Shown: positions 1 to 10,349, counted from the first letter of the stretch. The stretch: DNA of 64,000 nucleotides from Annona cherimola (GCA_030490835.1 CM059972.1:32901452-32965451), one strand, 5' to 3'. Translations and numbers: made by a program. Notes: generated by a model not told the origin, from the letters alone.

Positions 1-418
1 AAATAGTTTTAATTCAATTGTCAGTTAATTATAATTTCTTTTATTTTAGCTTCTTGTCCCCCTTTCTTTTTCTCCAACTCTTCCAATCCTTTTTCTCTCT
101 TCTTTCTCTCACTTTCTAATTCCTTTCCCTCTCTCTCTAATTTATTCTCTTTTCTTCTCTCTCTAACCTTTCTTTCTCTCTCCTCTTTCTTATCTCTCTA
201 TTCCCCTTTCTCTTTCTCTCTAATTTCTTTCTCTCTCTTCTCTATACCCTCTCTCTCTTTAAAACAATTCAAAACTATATCGCCTCTCTGTGGATTCGAC
301 CCGACTCACCGTTATTCTACACTATCACCCGCATAGTGGTAGCTTTAATGTGTTTTGGTTAATTTTAATTAAACTGGTGATTATAGTTCTCTTAACGACA
401 AGCACTTGGTACGCATCA
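1..418 (+). repeat. 3' end of the NA-1 5' LTR
   Basis: Matches 39916-40332 closely, with a few indels in the pyrimidine tract. It ends ACGCATCA, two bases plus a T run before the tRNA-Asp primer site, as expected for R-U5. The rest of the LTR lies upstream of the window. Confidence 0.88.
51..265 (+). repeat. Polypyrimidine tract in NA-1 R/U5
   Basis: About 210 bases of nearly uninterrupted CT, built from CTCTCT, TTTCTTT and similar words, with a second copy at about 39966-40183 in the 3' LTR. The two copies differ by indels of CTCT blocks, as expected for slippage. It sits shortly before the LTR end, so it would lie in the untranslated leader of the transcript. Confidence 0.8.
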
Positions 419-424
419 AGTTTT

Positions 425-442
425 TGGCGCCGTTGCCGGGGA
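425..442 (+). promoter_or_regulatory. NA-1 primer binding site (tRNA-Asp type)
   Basis: TGGCGCCGTTGCCGGGGA begins a few bases after the LTR end. It is complementary, with one extra C, to the 3' end of plant tRNA-Asp as used by Athila-class elements. The two Athila-like elements here carry the same site on the minus strand (25121-25141 and 41447-41468). Confidence 0.85.
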
Positions 443-888
443 GGTGTATGAAGGTTTGAATTGTGTTATTAGTTGCTTTAAATTTCCTTTACTTGCCTTC
501 AATAGTGTAATCTTTACTGCTTTATTTATCTTCTTTCTTTATTTACTGCATTTGAACTTTAGATTACCAATTTTGATCCTTTTCCAATTTTAATTAGTGA
601 CCATTTATTGAGTAGACCTTTGGTCTAATTAAATTTCTATTTGACAACTGGAGGTTGGTGTCTAGGCTAGAGGTTTAAAGGCAAATGTCTTAGTGGATCT
701 GTGGTTATTTAATTAGGACCTTGTGAATACAAGGAGAGCCTCCCACAATCCCACATCTTACCTAGCTGACTAAAGGAAGTGTTATAGAATTTAATTGCAC
801 CTTAGTTATTCTCAATAAATGAATTACTAAAAAAATTAATTAATTTTTTTTAAAAAAATTTAACAAATTTAAAATTTAAAGAATAGAC
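443..888 (+). other. NA-1 untranslated leader
   Basis: AT-rich, about 450 bases, with no ORF of note. It ends in long A and T runs (about 830-880) just before the first start codon. I see no recognisable motif in it. Confidence 0.6.
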
Positions 889-1812
889 ATGAACTTTATT
901 GATCAGCAGTTAGGGAAGTTAGAAGACTTAAACCAAAAGCTTAATGATTTACTTGCCTGTCAAAACTCAAACAATTCATTCTTAAATACATCGATTCCTT
1001 TTCAAACAACACATTCTATTGAGACTCAAGTTTTACCATATCAAGAACATGTTCAAAAATTTCATGAGTTCCCTACACCTGATTACAATTCATTTCCACA
1101 TACATATAACTCAGAATGGATGAGTTGTCCTAATACTTCTTGGACAAATCAACAAATGCAACCCTACCCTCCATATCTACAAACCCAATGGCCACCTGAG
1201 CAAAGTCAATTTTCAAATTATCAAAGTCAATCTAATCATTATGAAAATACATATGGGTCACTTGTATATCCTGAAGAAAATTTTTCATCACCTCAACCTA
1301 CTAACCAATCTTCTCATCAAACTTATAATTATAATGAGAAAATTGAAGAACTAAATTTTTTTTTTCTCGATAGCTTTCAAACCATAGAAAATAAATTTTC
1401 AGAGTACTTATGTCGAATTAACCATTATAAAAATATGTATTTGCACTCTAATCCCCCACAAGAGGACTTTCCAAGTTTTTCATCATATCAAGTAGATTAT
1501 CAACAATCTCCTCACTTGGATAACTTGGAATTGGAATTTAAAACAGATGATCAAGATCAAGTAGAGGCAAGTTATAATAAAAGATTTATCGAAGATAGGT
1601 TAAGGGAAATTGAAGAGAAAAAGGAAAAGGAAATAATTGACAAATTTTTTGATAGGTATTTACCTAAAATTCCCTTTCCAAATACTTTAGAAGCTGAATC
1701 CCTTAGCAAACAAAAGTTAGGCCCAAAAGAAGACAAGATGAAAATTAATGATGAATATATTGTAGATACATTATGTGGGGAGCAACCAATGAATCAACTA
1801 TTACTCCAGTAA
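889..1812 (+). CDS. NA-1 ORF1: Gln/Asn/Pro/Tyr-rich protein of unknown function
   Basis: An open frame of 307 codons beginning at the first ATG after the primer site. Residues 1-25 look like a short amphipathic helix or coiled coil (leucines spaced through DQQLGKLEDLNQKLNDLL). Residues 30-150 are low-complexity and rich in Q, N, S, P and Y. Residues 210-263 are charged and helical, with the motif FIEDRL (233-238) followed by a lysine/glutamate stretch and RYLPKIPF. I recognise no zinc knuckle and no canonical gag domain. Its place, directly after the primer site, is where gag normally lies, so a divergent structural protein is the simplest guess. The frame is uninterrupted, unlike every gag-pol frame in the window. 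Confidence 0.6.
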   Translation: MNFIDQQLGKLEDLNQKLNDLLACQNSNNSFLNTSIPFQTTHSIETQVLPYQEHVQKFHEFPTPDYNSFPHTYNSEWMSCPNTSWTNQQMQPYPPYLQTQWPPEQSQFSNYQSQSNHYENTYGSLVYPEENFSSPQPTNQSSHQTYNYNEKIEELNFFFLDSFQTIENKFSEYLCRINHYKNMYLHSNPPQEDFPSFSSYQVDYQQSPHLDNLELEFKTDDQDQVEASYNKRFIEDRLREIEEKKEKEIIDKFFDRYLPKIPFPNTLEAESLSKQKLGPKEDKMKINDEYIVDTLCGEQPMNQLLLQ

Positions 1813-2225
1813 ATCATTTTGATTATCAAACTCAATCAGACCAATCACTATCAGAAAATCTACTGTCTGAAAATTTGATAATAATTACAACATTATGTAG
1901 TGACAATTTCTCATATTTTAAACTTAATGAGAATCCCTCTCTTCATAATCAAGAAAATATTATAGAAAATAATGAAAAATTAATTAATGATAAATTCGAA
2001 GGAGAAAAAGATCAAGAAAATATTGAGGAGATTGATAATAGTTATGTTAGGTTTCAAATGGATGATAGAGATCATAACCAAATTGATGATGAGGTGAGAA
2101 ATAAAGAATTTATTGAGGATAAGTTGGGGGGAGATGAAAATGCAATTATTGATGAAAATTTTAAGAAGTACATGCCTTTTATTTCAAGTACTTTTAAAGA
2201 TGAGTTCATTAGCATAAAGAATTAA
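1773..2225 (+). CDS. NA-1 ORF2: acidic protein with a second copy of the ORF1 C-terminal motif
   Basis: 150 codons, overlapping the end of ORF1 by 40 bases in another frame. The first ATG is inside ORF1, so the product could be made by frameshifting from ORF1, or ORF1 and ORF2 may be one decayed frame. Residues about 90-138 resemble ORF1 residues 212-263: both run through a DD-rich stretch to FIED(K/R)L, then IID, a phenylalanine and Y(M/L)P. The rest is rich in N, E, D and I. The stop codon shares a base with the ATG of the next ORF (TAATG). Function unknown. Confidence 0.5.
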   Translation: MWGATNESTITPVNHFDYQTQSDQSLSENLLSENLIIITTLCSDNFSYFKLNENPSLHNQENIIENNEKLINDKFEGEKDQENIEEIDNSYVRFQMDDRDHNQIDDEVRNKEFIEDKLGGDENAIIDENFKKYMPFISSTFKDEFISIKN

Positions 2226-2491
2226 TGAAAAAGGAAGAGATGATTCAAATGTTTGAACAGATTCAAATTAAAATTTCGCTCTTCAATGTTATTCAATATA
2301 TTCCAAATTATAGTCAATTTCTCGAAGAGCTATGTATTCAAATGGAATCCTGTTTAACCCAAAATAAAATCATGATCTCGTTCAATAATAGTCCAACAAC
2401 TTTGAATAATTTAGATCAAATTAAAGAATGTTTCATATTGGGCATCATTGATAACTCATTAATTTTTACAACTCTTGAGCATACTATATGA
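2225..2491 (+). CDS. NA-1 ORF3: short remnant of the Athila/Tat gag-protease linker
   Basis: 88 codons starting in the overlapping stop-start TAATG. Residues 11-37 (QIQIKISLFNVIQYIPNY then SQFLEELC) resemble the linker that Athila/Tat polyproteins carry just before protease, typically with a 'hydrophobic ... IPxYAKFLKxL' core. Athila-1 shows the same core at the start of its protease frame (MPSYAKFMKDVL, near 23253 on the minus strand). The protease itself is absent. This is the one coding link between NA-1 and a known lineage. The alignment is by eye. Confidence 0.5.
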   Translation: MKKEEMIQMFEQIQIKISLFNVIQYIPNYSQFLEELCIQMESCLTQNKIMISFNNSPTTLNNLDQIKECFILGIIDNSLIFTTLEHTI

Positions 2492-3499
2492 AAGTATTAA
2501 ATAATCTGCATAGTGTTCAAAATTTTAATAGAGCAGGAATTAGATAACATGAATTATTACATCTGGCTGAAGATGTAAAACTTAGCACTGGTTAGGAGGC
2601 AACCCAATATGTATGTATATATATATATCTCTTTTCCGTTAGTTTGTTTTTTCTTTTCATAGGTGAAAGCTGTAGCAATTTAATTAGATCATTACACCCC
2701 AAGTTGTCTCTTTCCCTGCAATCTTATTTCCATAAATTTATATTTTGTGCATATTTATTAAAAATAGCGATATTTAAGTTGGGGGGTCTGGTTTGTTTAA
2801 CTTGATTTTTAAAAGAAAAAAATTTAAAAAATATATATTTGAAAAAATAGAAAATATTCCTAAAATCAAAGTACACTTGCTATGCTTGGTAGTAAGTGAA
2901 GAAGCAAACTGTAATTAGTTATAGTTGTAAAAATATTTTCATGGTGCTTTTAAAATTCTATTAGCACTGATTGCACTTACATGTCAATGAACCTAGTGGG
3001 CACCATGATAACATAATTTTTCTTTCTCATCCAAACGAGTAACATTTAATATCATTGCAATTGATACTTGTTAGTTAAAAAAATATTGTAGATCCCCAAA
3101 TACCCTGAAATATTGTGAGGGGAGAAAAAAAAATCCCCAGATACCCTAAAATAGGGTGAGGGGAGAAAAAAATGAAATTAAAAAAAAGATATATATTAAC
3201 CATCACTATCATAATTTTGATATGAATGTTGCTTAGCTTGGATAAGCTGAAAATAATTTATTTATCTAATGCCCATTTGTTCATTAGTAAACACGTTCAC
3301 GTGCTATATACTCTTTTATGCATCATGAGGTATTTTTACTCATGTTTACTAAAGAAATTTACTTCTAAAGCTTACTATCATTATTAGTAGTGCACCTAGA
3401 TTTTTATAAAAATTAGTAGTACACTATGATTTAAAAAAAAGAATTATTTATTAAACTATTTCCATTGCTAAGGGACTAGCAATGCTTAAGTTGGGGGTG
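2492..3499 (+). other. NA-1 3' non-coding region with two polypurine tracts
   Basis: No ORF. In order it holds a GGAGGCAACCCA motif (about 2597), found at the matching place in Athila-1 (minus strand near 19530); a first polypurine-like tract AAGTTGGGGGGTC (about 2776-2788); a duplicated hairpin motif (3091-3171); and the terminal polypurine tract AAGTTGGGGGTG (about 3488-3499) next to the LTR. Athila-1 has the same order on its strand. Confidence 0.7.
3091..3171 (+). repeat. Tandem pair of a 40-base hairpin-forming motif
   Basis: Two head-to-tail copies of about 40 bases, each starting ATCCCCA(A/G)ATACCCT and ending GTGAGGGGAG, then A-rich. Within a copy, TCCCC can pair with GGGGA, and in the second copy CCCT can pair with AGGG. 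A related pair lies at 18601-18683 in Athila-1. Confidence 0.75.
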
Positions 3500-4481
3500 T
3501 GATAATTCTAAAAATTTTCATTTAATTTCATATTAAATTCACACTGTTAAATATAAAAATATTAATTAAATACAGATTTTATGTGAAATTTTGTGAAAAT
3601 AAGATTTTTCACGAAATCTATAATTTTGCTATAAAACGAATCATTTTGCAACATTTTTGGAAATATAAAATTATAACTCAATCCTCTAGAAAATTTTAAT
3701 GTTGAAAGGTGTATTAACTTATTAATATAATTTGGGTGAAAATTATAAAATTATTTAACTAGAAAAATCATACATATATGACTACAATGATATTTTAAAA
3801 TATGGGGAACAAAGTAAATCATTATATTTAGATAAAATAAATTAAACGATAAAACTAAGATGATATAGATGTTGTTGAAATTATTTATCAAAGAACTAAT
3901 ATTTAAATTCATATTTAAATGCACTGCAAGCACACCGATACACATAAACCACCAGAGCACCAGTTTGGTGCTTCATCATCTTCCCCAAATTCGGCAGCCA
4001 TGGCTTCACGACCAAGCTTTTGCCCCTACTCTATTCAAAAACCAAACCTCCCCTGCCTGAATCCGACCATACAGCAGCACTGGAGGTCGTTCCTCCAGCA
4101 AGGCAGCACCTCCATCATTCCCGATCAGCAGTAGAAACCCACCAGGCTAAAAAATTCCAATAAGATAAATGTCGCAACTTCCCAATTCGGCACCCACCCA
4201 TCAGCAACAACTTCACCGACTGGAAAAGCTAACTCCAAATCCGAGCAAACGACCAGGGTTTGATTTCGGTATGCCCAAACGGCAGCAAAAATTCAACATT
4301 GGCCAGATGCTCTATTCAGGCACCTAATAGATACCACCGCTGGCAGTCAAGCATCTTGTAGCAGTAGAAATAAAATCAAGCCTATAACTAGCCAGAAAAT
4401 CCCACGACCCATCAATCCATCTCAAAGCCACCAACCCATTTTCTCCTCTTCACTGAACAGCAGCTATGGCACCTCCCTATT
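3500..4481 (+). repeat. NA-1 3' LTR, first part
   Basis: Starts TGATAATTC directly after the polypurine tract. The first 400 bases are AT-rich. From about 3920 the composition changes to CA-rich with many CAGCA and CCACC words, the same unusual composition as 37950-39530. It is broken at 4481/4482 where the Gypsy-A LTR begins (TGTGGCGCC). The short ORFs in this stretch are not convincing genes. Confidence 0.75.
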
Positions 4482-5379
4482 TGTGGCGCCTCGAACCGGG
4501 GTGCCTAGAAGCCTTACTCCGGGACTGATTTTGATTAGTAAATGTGAGTCAAGATTGTTGCCCAGATCATGGGGTGGGTACTTAATTGGATCCTGTCCAA
4601 AAAAAAAATTCTTTCCTTTTCTTTCATCACATAAGCATATTTATCATCAATTCATCATATCACCTTTCATTGAATAATCATATCAGTACAACCATATTTG
4701 TAATATTCATAAAACATGATCCAAATATGATCATCATAATTTGTCCCTTTCGACGCATACATAGAACCGCAAATAGATTTGCAGGTCATTTCTTCCTGGC
4801 ATCCTTTATAATTCAGCTCCATAGCCTGTTTGTCATTTTGAAAACACATGTGAGTAATAATACTCAGTAAGCAAGCCTTTTTCTTTGGCAAGTAAACATT
4901 TTCCTTTCATTCAAATGCATTTCTCCCCATTTGATAGGAGCCACTTACCAAGTGATCAACTATCAACGGGACCGAAACCTTTTTCATATAAACCTTTCAT
5001 GCATCTCATGAAAATGCAATGCATTCATTCATATATGACTTTCCATGTGCCCCCACCTCTTGGGAGGACGCCGCCAGCCGCAGCCATAGCAACCTGGCAA
5101 TAGTGAAGGGGGATCCCCGATCCGCTTGCTACATTCACCAAAACCTCTTCATTGTGCACCATGTTCATACATACATATGCCGGCATGACATGAACCATAA
5201 AATTTTCATAAAGGCATTTAATAAGCAAGTTGACAATCATTTCATGTAAAGCAGTATAGGAATGACCATCCTTAAATATATTTCATAAAACAGTAAACAT
5301 TTCCAAACATTTAAAAATTATTTTGCAAAGCATATAACTTGCTTACAAATCATCATTTTCAAAAGGGTTGCCTGCTTAC

Positions 5380-5419
5380 CTTCTCAGTTGGCGTCCTCAA
5401 CCTTCTCCTTCCTTTTTCC
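5380..5419 (-). other. Putative mini-exon in the Gypsy-A left LTR
   Basis: 40 purine-rich bases on the minus strand, after CTTGTATAG and before GGTAAGCAGGC. It matches in place and flanks the mini-exons of the solo LTR (7170-7208) and the right copy (37384-37423). Inferred; splicing not shown. Confidence 0.45.
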
Positions 5420-7169
5420 CTATACAAGAAAAATGGATATTTTATCCATCCATTCCATGTTTTAGGTTGCTTTCATGCTTGTTTTATAACCATTTATTAC
5501 CTCATTCTCATAAAGTTTAATCTTATAAAGATACTTGGTCATTACTCATTTATATGGATTTTTATCCGTAAATCCTTTAAAAATTTCATCCATATATCCT
5601 CATAAAATATAAAAATAAATCTCAATTTTTTCCCAAAATCACGTGTTCACTGTTCATAGTTACCGTTCATAATTACTGTTCAATCGAGGTTACTGTTCAC
5701 AGCGTTTTGGTTACTGTTCATGGGTTTCAAAAATTGACATTTTTTCAAAAATAAAAAATACCATGACATAGCTCTTAGTCAATATACATGGAAAAATTCA
5801 TGAATTTTGAATTCATCATCATTAACTTGGCTAAATAAATCATTTTCTCCATATACTAAAAATCGACATAATTTCACTTAAGAATAATCCTTAAATCCAA
5901 AAATCATGAGATTAATATATCATCATTCCAACATCATAACTATCATAAATATTCATCCCATATCATCATTGGAGCATTATTTGCACATTTTATACATGAT
6001 TTTCCCGAATGCTTTATCTTTGCTCCAAATTTTTGATGTTTTAGCATAATTCTATTTAGACATTATAACTTTACTTATTTTCTCATGCTTAGGCATTTTT
6101 TAAGCATAGTTTTACCCTACTTAACATCCAAAAGAAATTTGGGTAGAATTTACTTACTCAAAGTTGAGATATCCTTCCTCCTTTCTTACTTTCTCTCTCC
6201 AACTTTCTCTCCTTCGTTCTTTCTCACTTGGGACGTGTGGGGTGCGTGGGAGTGAGTTTTCTCAAGCTTGTGTGGCGCCCCCAACCAAGGTGTCCACATA
6301 GTCCTTACTCCGGGATCTTATCGATTGGTAAATGTGAATCAGGATTGTTGCCCTGATCACGCGGTAGGTACTTAATTGGATCTTGTCCAAAAAAAATTTC
6401 TTTCTTTTTCTTTCATCACATAAGCATACACTTTATTCTTAATAGATTCATCCATATCATTATAAAACCAATCATATCTTCTTTTTATTGAAATAATTCA
6501 CATAAGTACAATCAGGTTTGTAATATTCATAAAACATGTCTTTAACATGATTATCATACATTTGTCTCTTTGGACGCATACATAGATCTCCAATTAAATT
6601 TGTAGATCATTTCTACCTAGCATCCTTTATGAGTCAGCTCCATAGCTTGTTTGTCATTTTGAAAACACATACGAGTAATAATACTCAGTAAGCAAGCATT
6701 TTTCTTTGACAAGTAAACATTTTCCTTTCATTCAAATGCATTTCTCTCCATTTGGTAGGAGACACTTACTAAGTGATCAATTACCAATGGGATAGAAACC
6801 TTTTCATGCATTGCATGAGAATGCAATGCATTCATTCATTCATGACTTTCCTTCTGCCTCCAACCTCTGGGAGGACACCGCCGGCACACAGCCCTTGCGA
6901 CTTGGCAATAGTGAAGGGGGACCCTCTGATCCGCTTATTACCTCCACTAAAGCCTCTTCCTTGTGCACCATGTTCATACATACATAATCCGGCATGACAT
7001 GCTCCAAAAAACTTGATAAATCATTTAGAAAGTAATTTAACAAGCAGTTAGCAATCATTTCATGTAAAGCAGTATAGGAATGGTCATCCTCAAATATAAT
7101 TTATAAAACAAGTAAGCAAACAATTTGCAATCATTTAGAAATATTTTAGAAAGCATATAACTTGCTTAC

Positions 7170-7208
7170 CTCCTGAGTCTGTGTCCTCCACCTTTTCCTT
7201 TCCTTTTC
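7170..7208 (-). other. Putative mini-exon in the 6271-8908 solo LTR
   Basis: 39 purine-rich bases on the minus strand between CTTGTATAG and GAGGTAAGCAAG. Upstream intron about 724 bases (7932 down to 7209), downstream intron about 553 bases (7169 down to 6617). Inferred. Confidence 0.5.
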
Positions 7209-8077
7209 CTATACAAGAAAAATGATATTTTATCTATATTATTTCATGTCTTAGTTTGCTTCCCATGCATGCTTTATAGTCATTTATTACCTCATTTCTT
7301 TAGAAGTTAATCTTATAAATATACTTGGTCATTACCTCCTTATATGGATTTTTATCCGTAAATCCTTTAAATCCTCATAATAAATCTCAATTTTTTCTAA
7401 AATCACACTATTTACGGTAGCAAATTACTGTAGAAAATTACTGTTCATCCGAGGTTACTCTTCACGGCAACGTGGTTACTGTTCATGGATTCCAAAAATT
7501 GACATTTTTTCCAAAAATAAAAATACCATGACATAGCTTATACTTAGTATATCATGAAAAATTTCATAAATTTTGAATTTATCATCATTTACTTGGCTAA
7601 ATAAATCACTTTCTCCATATACTAAAAATCAACATAAATTCACTTAAGTATAATCCTTAATTCCAAAATCATGAAATTAATATATCATCATTCCAACATC
7701 ATATTGATCATAGTCATACATCCCAAATCATCATTTATCAAATTTGGAGCATTATTTTCACATATCATATGCTATCTTCCCGAATGTTCCATCTTTGCTC
7801 CAAATTTTTGATGTTTCAGCATAATTTCAATTAAGCATTATAACTTTACTTATTTTCTCATGATTAGGCATTATCTAAGCATGGTTTTACCTTACTCAAC
7901 ACCCAAAAGAAATTTGGAAAGAAATCACTTACCCGAAGTGAAGATATCCTTCTTTTTCTCAAACTTTCTCTCTCTAACTTCCTCCTCTTCTTTCTCCTCA
8001 AGGCTAAAACGTGGTGGGGGTGAAAAATTCTCAAATGGAGTTGGGAGAAAGTTCCTTAGACGTTCACCCCTGCCCCC

Positions 8078-8085
8078 TATTTATA
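8078..8085 (-). promoter_or_regulatory. Putative TATA box of the solo LTR
   Basis: TATAAATA on the minus strand, followed by GGGGGCAGGGG. The GTAAGT donor lies about 150 bases downstream, the same spacing as in the other Gypsy-A LTRs. Confidence 0.5.
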
Positions 8086-9799
8086 CTTTTGATTTTTCAT
8101 CAAAATGGAATTTACCCCCCTTGTTTGAGGTATTAAATTATAAAATGTATTTTTTTATAATTTTAAAAGGTGCATTGAGCCAAGAGCAGCCACCCTAGCT
8201 ACTGTTCATGCCTCCCCTATGGCAGCCCTATTTTTCATTATTTTTCATTTATTAAAATTATTTATTTTAAGCTAATTCAATCCTAGCCGTTGTTCTTTGA
8301 TGATGGTGAATGTGCACCATTGATTTTGGTCAAAAATCCAACCACCCCCTGCAATTGCTGCTGTTCATTTATTATTTATTATTTTTTTAATTATTTAATT
8401 TAATAAAAAGTCAAAAGTAGCATTAATGGAAAATTAAGCTACTTTTTCATCTCCTTTTGACGTTTCACCTTGACCTTTGATTTGTGATTTTCATCACATC
8501 TTAACCCATTCATCATGTACATCATGAACTTTTAACCATCCATAAAAAAAATCATCAAAATCCGACACTCGGATTGCAAATTATGAATTTTTCTTTAATT
8601 TTCCACTAAAATTCAAAATTGTATTAAAATATCAAAAAGAATTGTTATTTCGTCCTGTAGTGATCAAATCTCCTTTTGGTCTTTTTGTGAATAGGTTAAT
8701 CCAAGTGATTAACTCTTAATCACGTGTCTTAATCCTCAGTTACTATTCACGTACACTATTCACGTATACTATTCACGTGCACTATTCATCCAAATTTCAT
8801 AAATAATTATTTTCACCTCTATTCCCACACATTTCGTATTCATGAATGTATATTTTCCAAATATATTATCTAGGATTTTATACATGTGTCTAAGATCGGG
8901 ATTTCACAGCTTGGGAGCTGGGATTTGTGCCTTTGAACGTTCACCATGCTCCCCTATTTATAGCATGACATTTTTTATTAAATTATAATTTACCCGCTTG
9001 CTCCATGTATTAAATTCTAAATATTTTTTTCAACTCCCATGCAATATTTTGAGCTTTGTGCAACCACCTTACAGCAGCTCATGCCCCCCTCTAGCAGCCC
9101 TATTTATTTATGATTTTTAATTTATTAAAATTAATTATTTTAAGCTAATTTAATCTCAATCGTTGATTCTTGATGAGGATGATTTTGGGCCATTGGATTT
9201 TTGCCCAAAAGTCTCCCTCCCTGCACGCCCCTGCCCTCCTTGCTAATTTGCATTAATTATTTTTATTTTTAATTATTTAAATTTAATTAGAAAGTCAAAG
9301 GAAATTAATGAAAAAGGTGATCTACCTTTTTAATCTCCAATTGACGTTTCATCTTGACCCTTAATTCATGATTTTCATCACATCTTACACCATTCATCAT
9401 GTTCATCATAGACTTTTAACCATCCATAAAAAAAATCATCTAAATCCAACGTCTGGATTTCAATTTATGATTTTTTCTTTATTTTCTCACTAAAATTCGA
9501 AATTTCCTTAAAATATTAAAAAAATTGCTATTTCATCCTTTAGTGCATAAATCTCCTTTTTTGTCTTTTTTTGATTAGGTTAATCCGAGTGATTAACCCT
9601 TAATCATGTGTCTTAATCCTTGGGTTACTATTCACGTGCACTATTTATGTGGGTTAAATCCTTAATTGCATTATTTTCAACTCTAATACACATATGAATA
9701 TAATTCATGAATTTTTTATTTATCATAAAAATTATTACAAAAATCTAAGGTTTATGACCTTAGGTAATATGTATATTGCCCAAAGAAGCTGGTTTCACA

Positions 9800-10349
9800 A
9801 TCCTCCCCCCATTACAATAGGTTTCGTTCCGAAACCTCTTGCCCTTCAAGTATTCCATTACGCTTTTTCTGCATAATTAGACATCTATATCCAAAAGCAT
9901 ATTAGCCTTTTTTGGCTTTTGCTAATTTTCTATTTATATGGAGGAAATTCCTTCGTCTTCCTTGCCTGTCTTTAATTGCATTGTGTTTGGAAAATAATTC
10001 CAAATAATTTTCTTTTTATTGCTACTATCCATTATTGCATGCCTCAAATTTTATTTTAGAATTATATCATCTTTCAATATCATTGTGCCTATCCTAATAG
10101 GGCACGCCTTGCATACTTGATTCTTTACTTGTCATCCTATATTTTGGGGATTTCATGGTACTATTGGTTTCCTCCACTTATAGTGCGTGTGTGGTTACGT
10201 ATTGGTATTAATGTCTAACATCTGAATTAAATAATGAATTTCCTAAAATTTAAATCATACATGTAACCAATTCTTCCTCAGTTTCTTGAGATTCCATCCC
10301 GGTGAGGGCTTGGACACGCACAGGGTTGTTGGCTATGGCAGGGGCTTTC
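9800..10349 (-). pseudogene. Gypsy-A left internal fragment: polypurine tract and protease remnant
   Basis: Minus-strand coding debris that matches 34311-34850. It holds the polypurine tract next to the LTR (GGGGGGAGGAT), a pol-terminal scrap and the protease start, where the Asp-Ser-Gly triad reads Asn-Ser-Asp (10220-10228). It ends at 10349 where the copia LTR begins. The copia target bases CTTTC (10345-10349) should recur after the copia element, but its right end is deleted. Confidence 0.65.

Larger units (their letters stand above)
6271..8908 (-). mobile_element. Solo LTR of the Gypsy-A family
   Basis: 2638 bases reading TGTGGCGCCC ... ATTTCACA, flanked by perfect 5-base TSDs GCTTG (6266-6270 and 8909-8913). 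The unoccupied target survives at 33421 in the duplicated copy, where GCTTG occurs once. The sequence parallels the surrounding LTR from end to end, so it is a relative that inserted into it and then lost its internal region by LTR-LTR recombination. Minus-strand signals: TATAAATA (8078-8085), GTAAGT donor with G at 7932, mini-exon 7170-7208, second donor G at 7169, second acceptor before 6616. Confidence 0.9.
4482..9799 (-). repeat. Gypsy-A left LTR (about 2.68 kb without its insertion)
   Basis: Reads TGTGGCGCC at the left and TTTCACA at the right; on the minus strand it starts TGTGAAAC right after a GGGGGGAGGAT polypurine tract (9800-9813). A solo LTR of the same family interrupts it at 6271-8908. 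Putative leader signals on the minus strand: TATAAATAG at 8954-8963; GTAAGT donor with G at 6157; acceptor before 5419; mini-exon 5380-5419; donor with G at 5379; acceptor before 4795. The many short ORFs across it are shadows. Confidence 0.82.

Noticed and set aside
3751..3960. Small minus-strand membrane protein (hydrophobic 69-codon frame)
   Set aside because: AT-rich LTR sequence yields hydrophobic codons by chance; no start context or conservation.
7860..8198. 112-codon plus-strand ORF
   Set aside because: Lies antisense across the promoter and leader of the solo LTR; no homology or codon structure suggests a gene.
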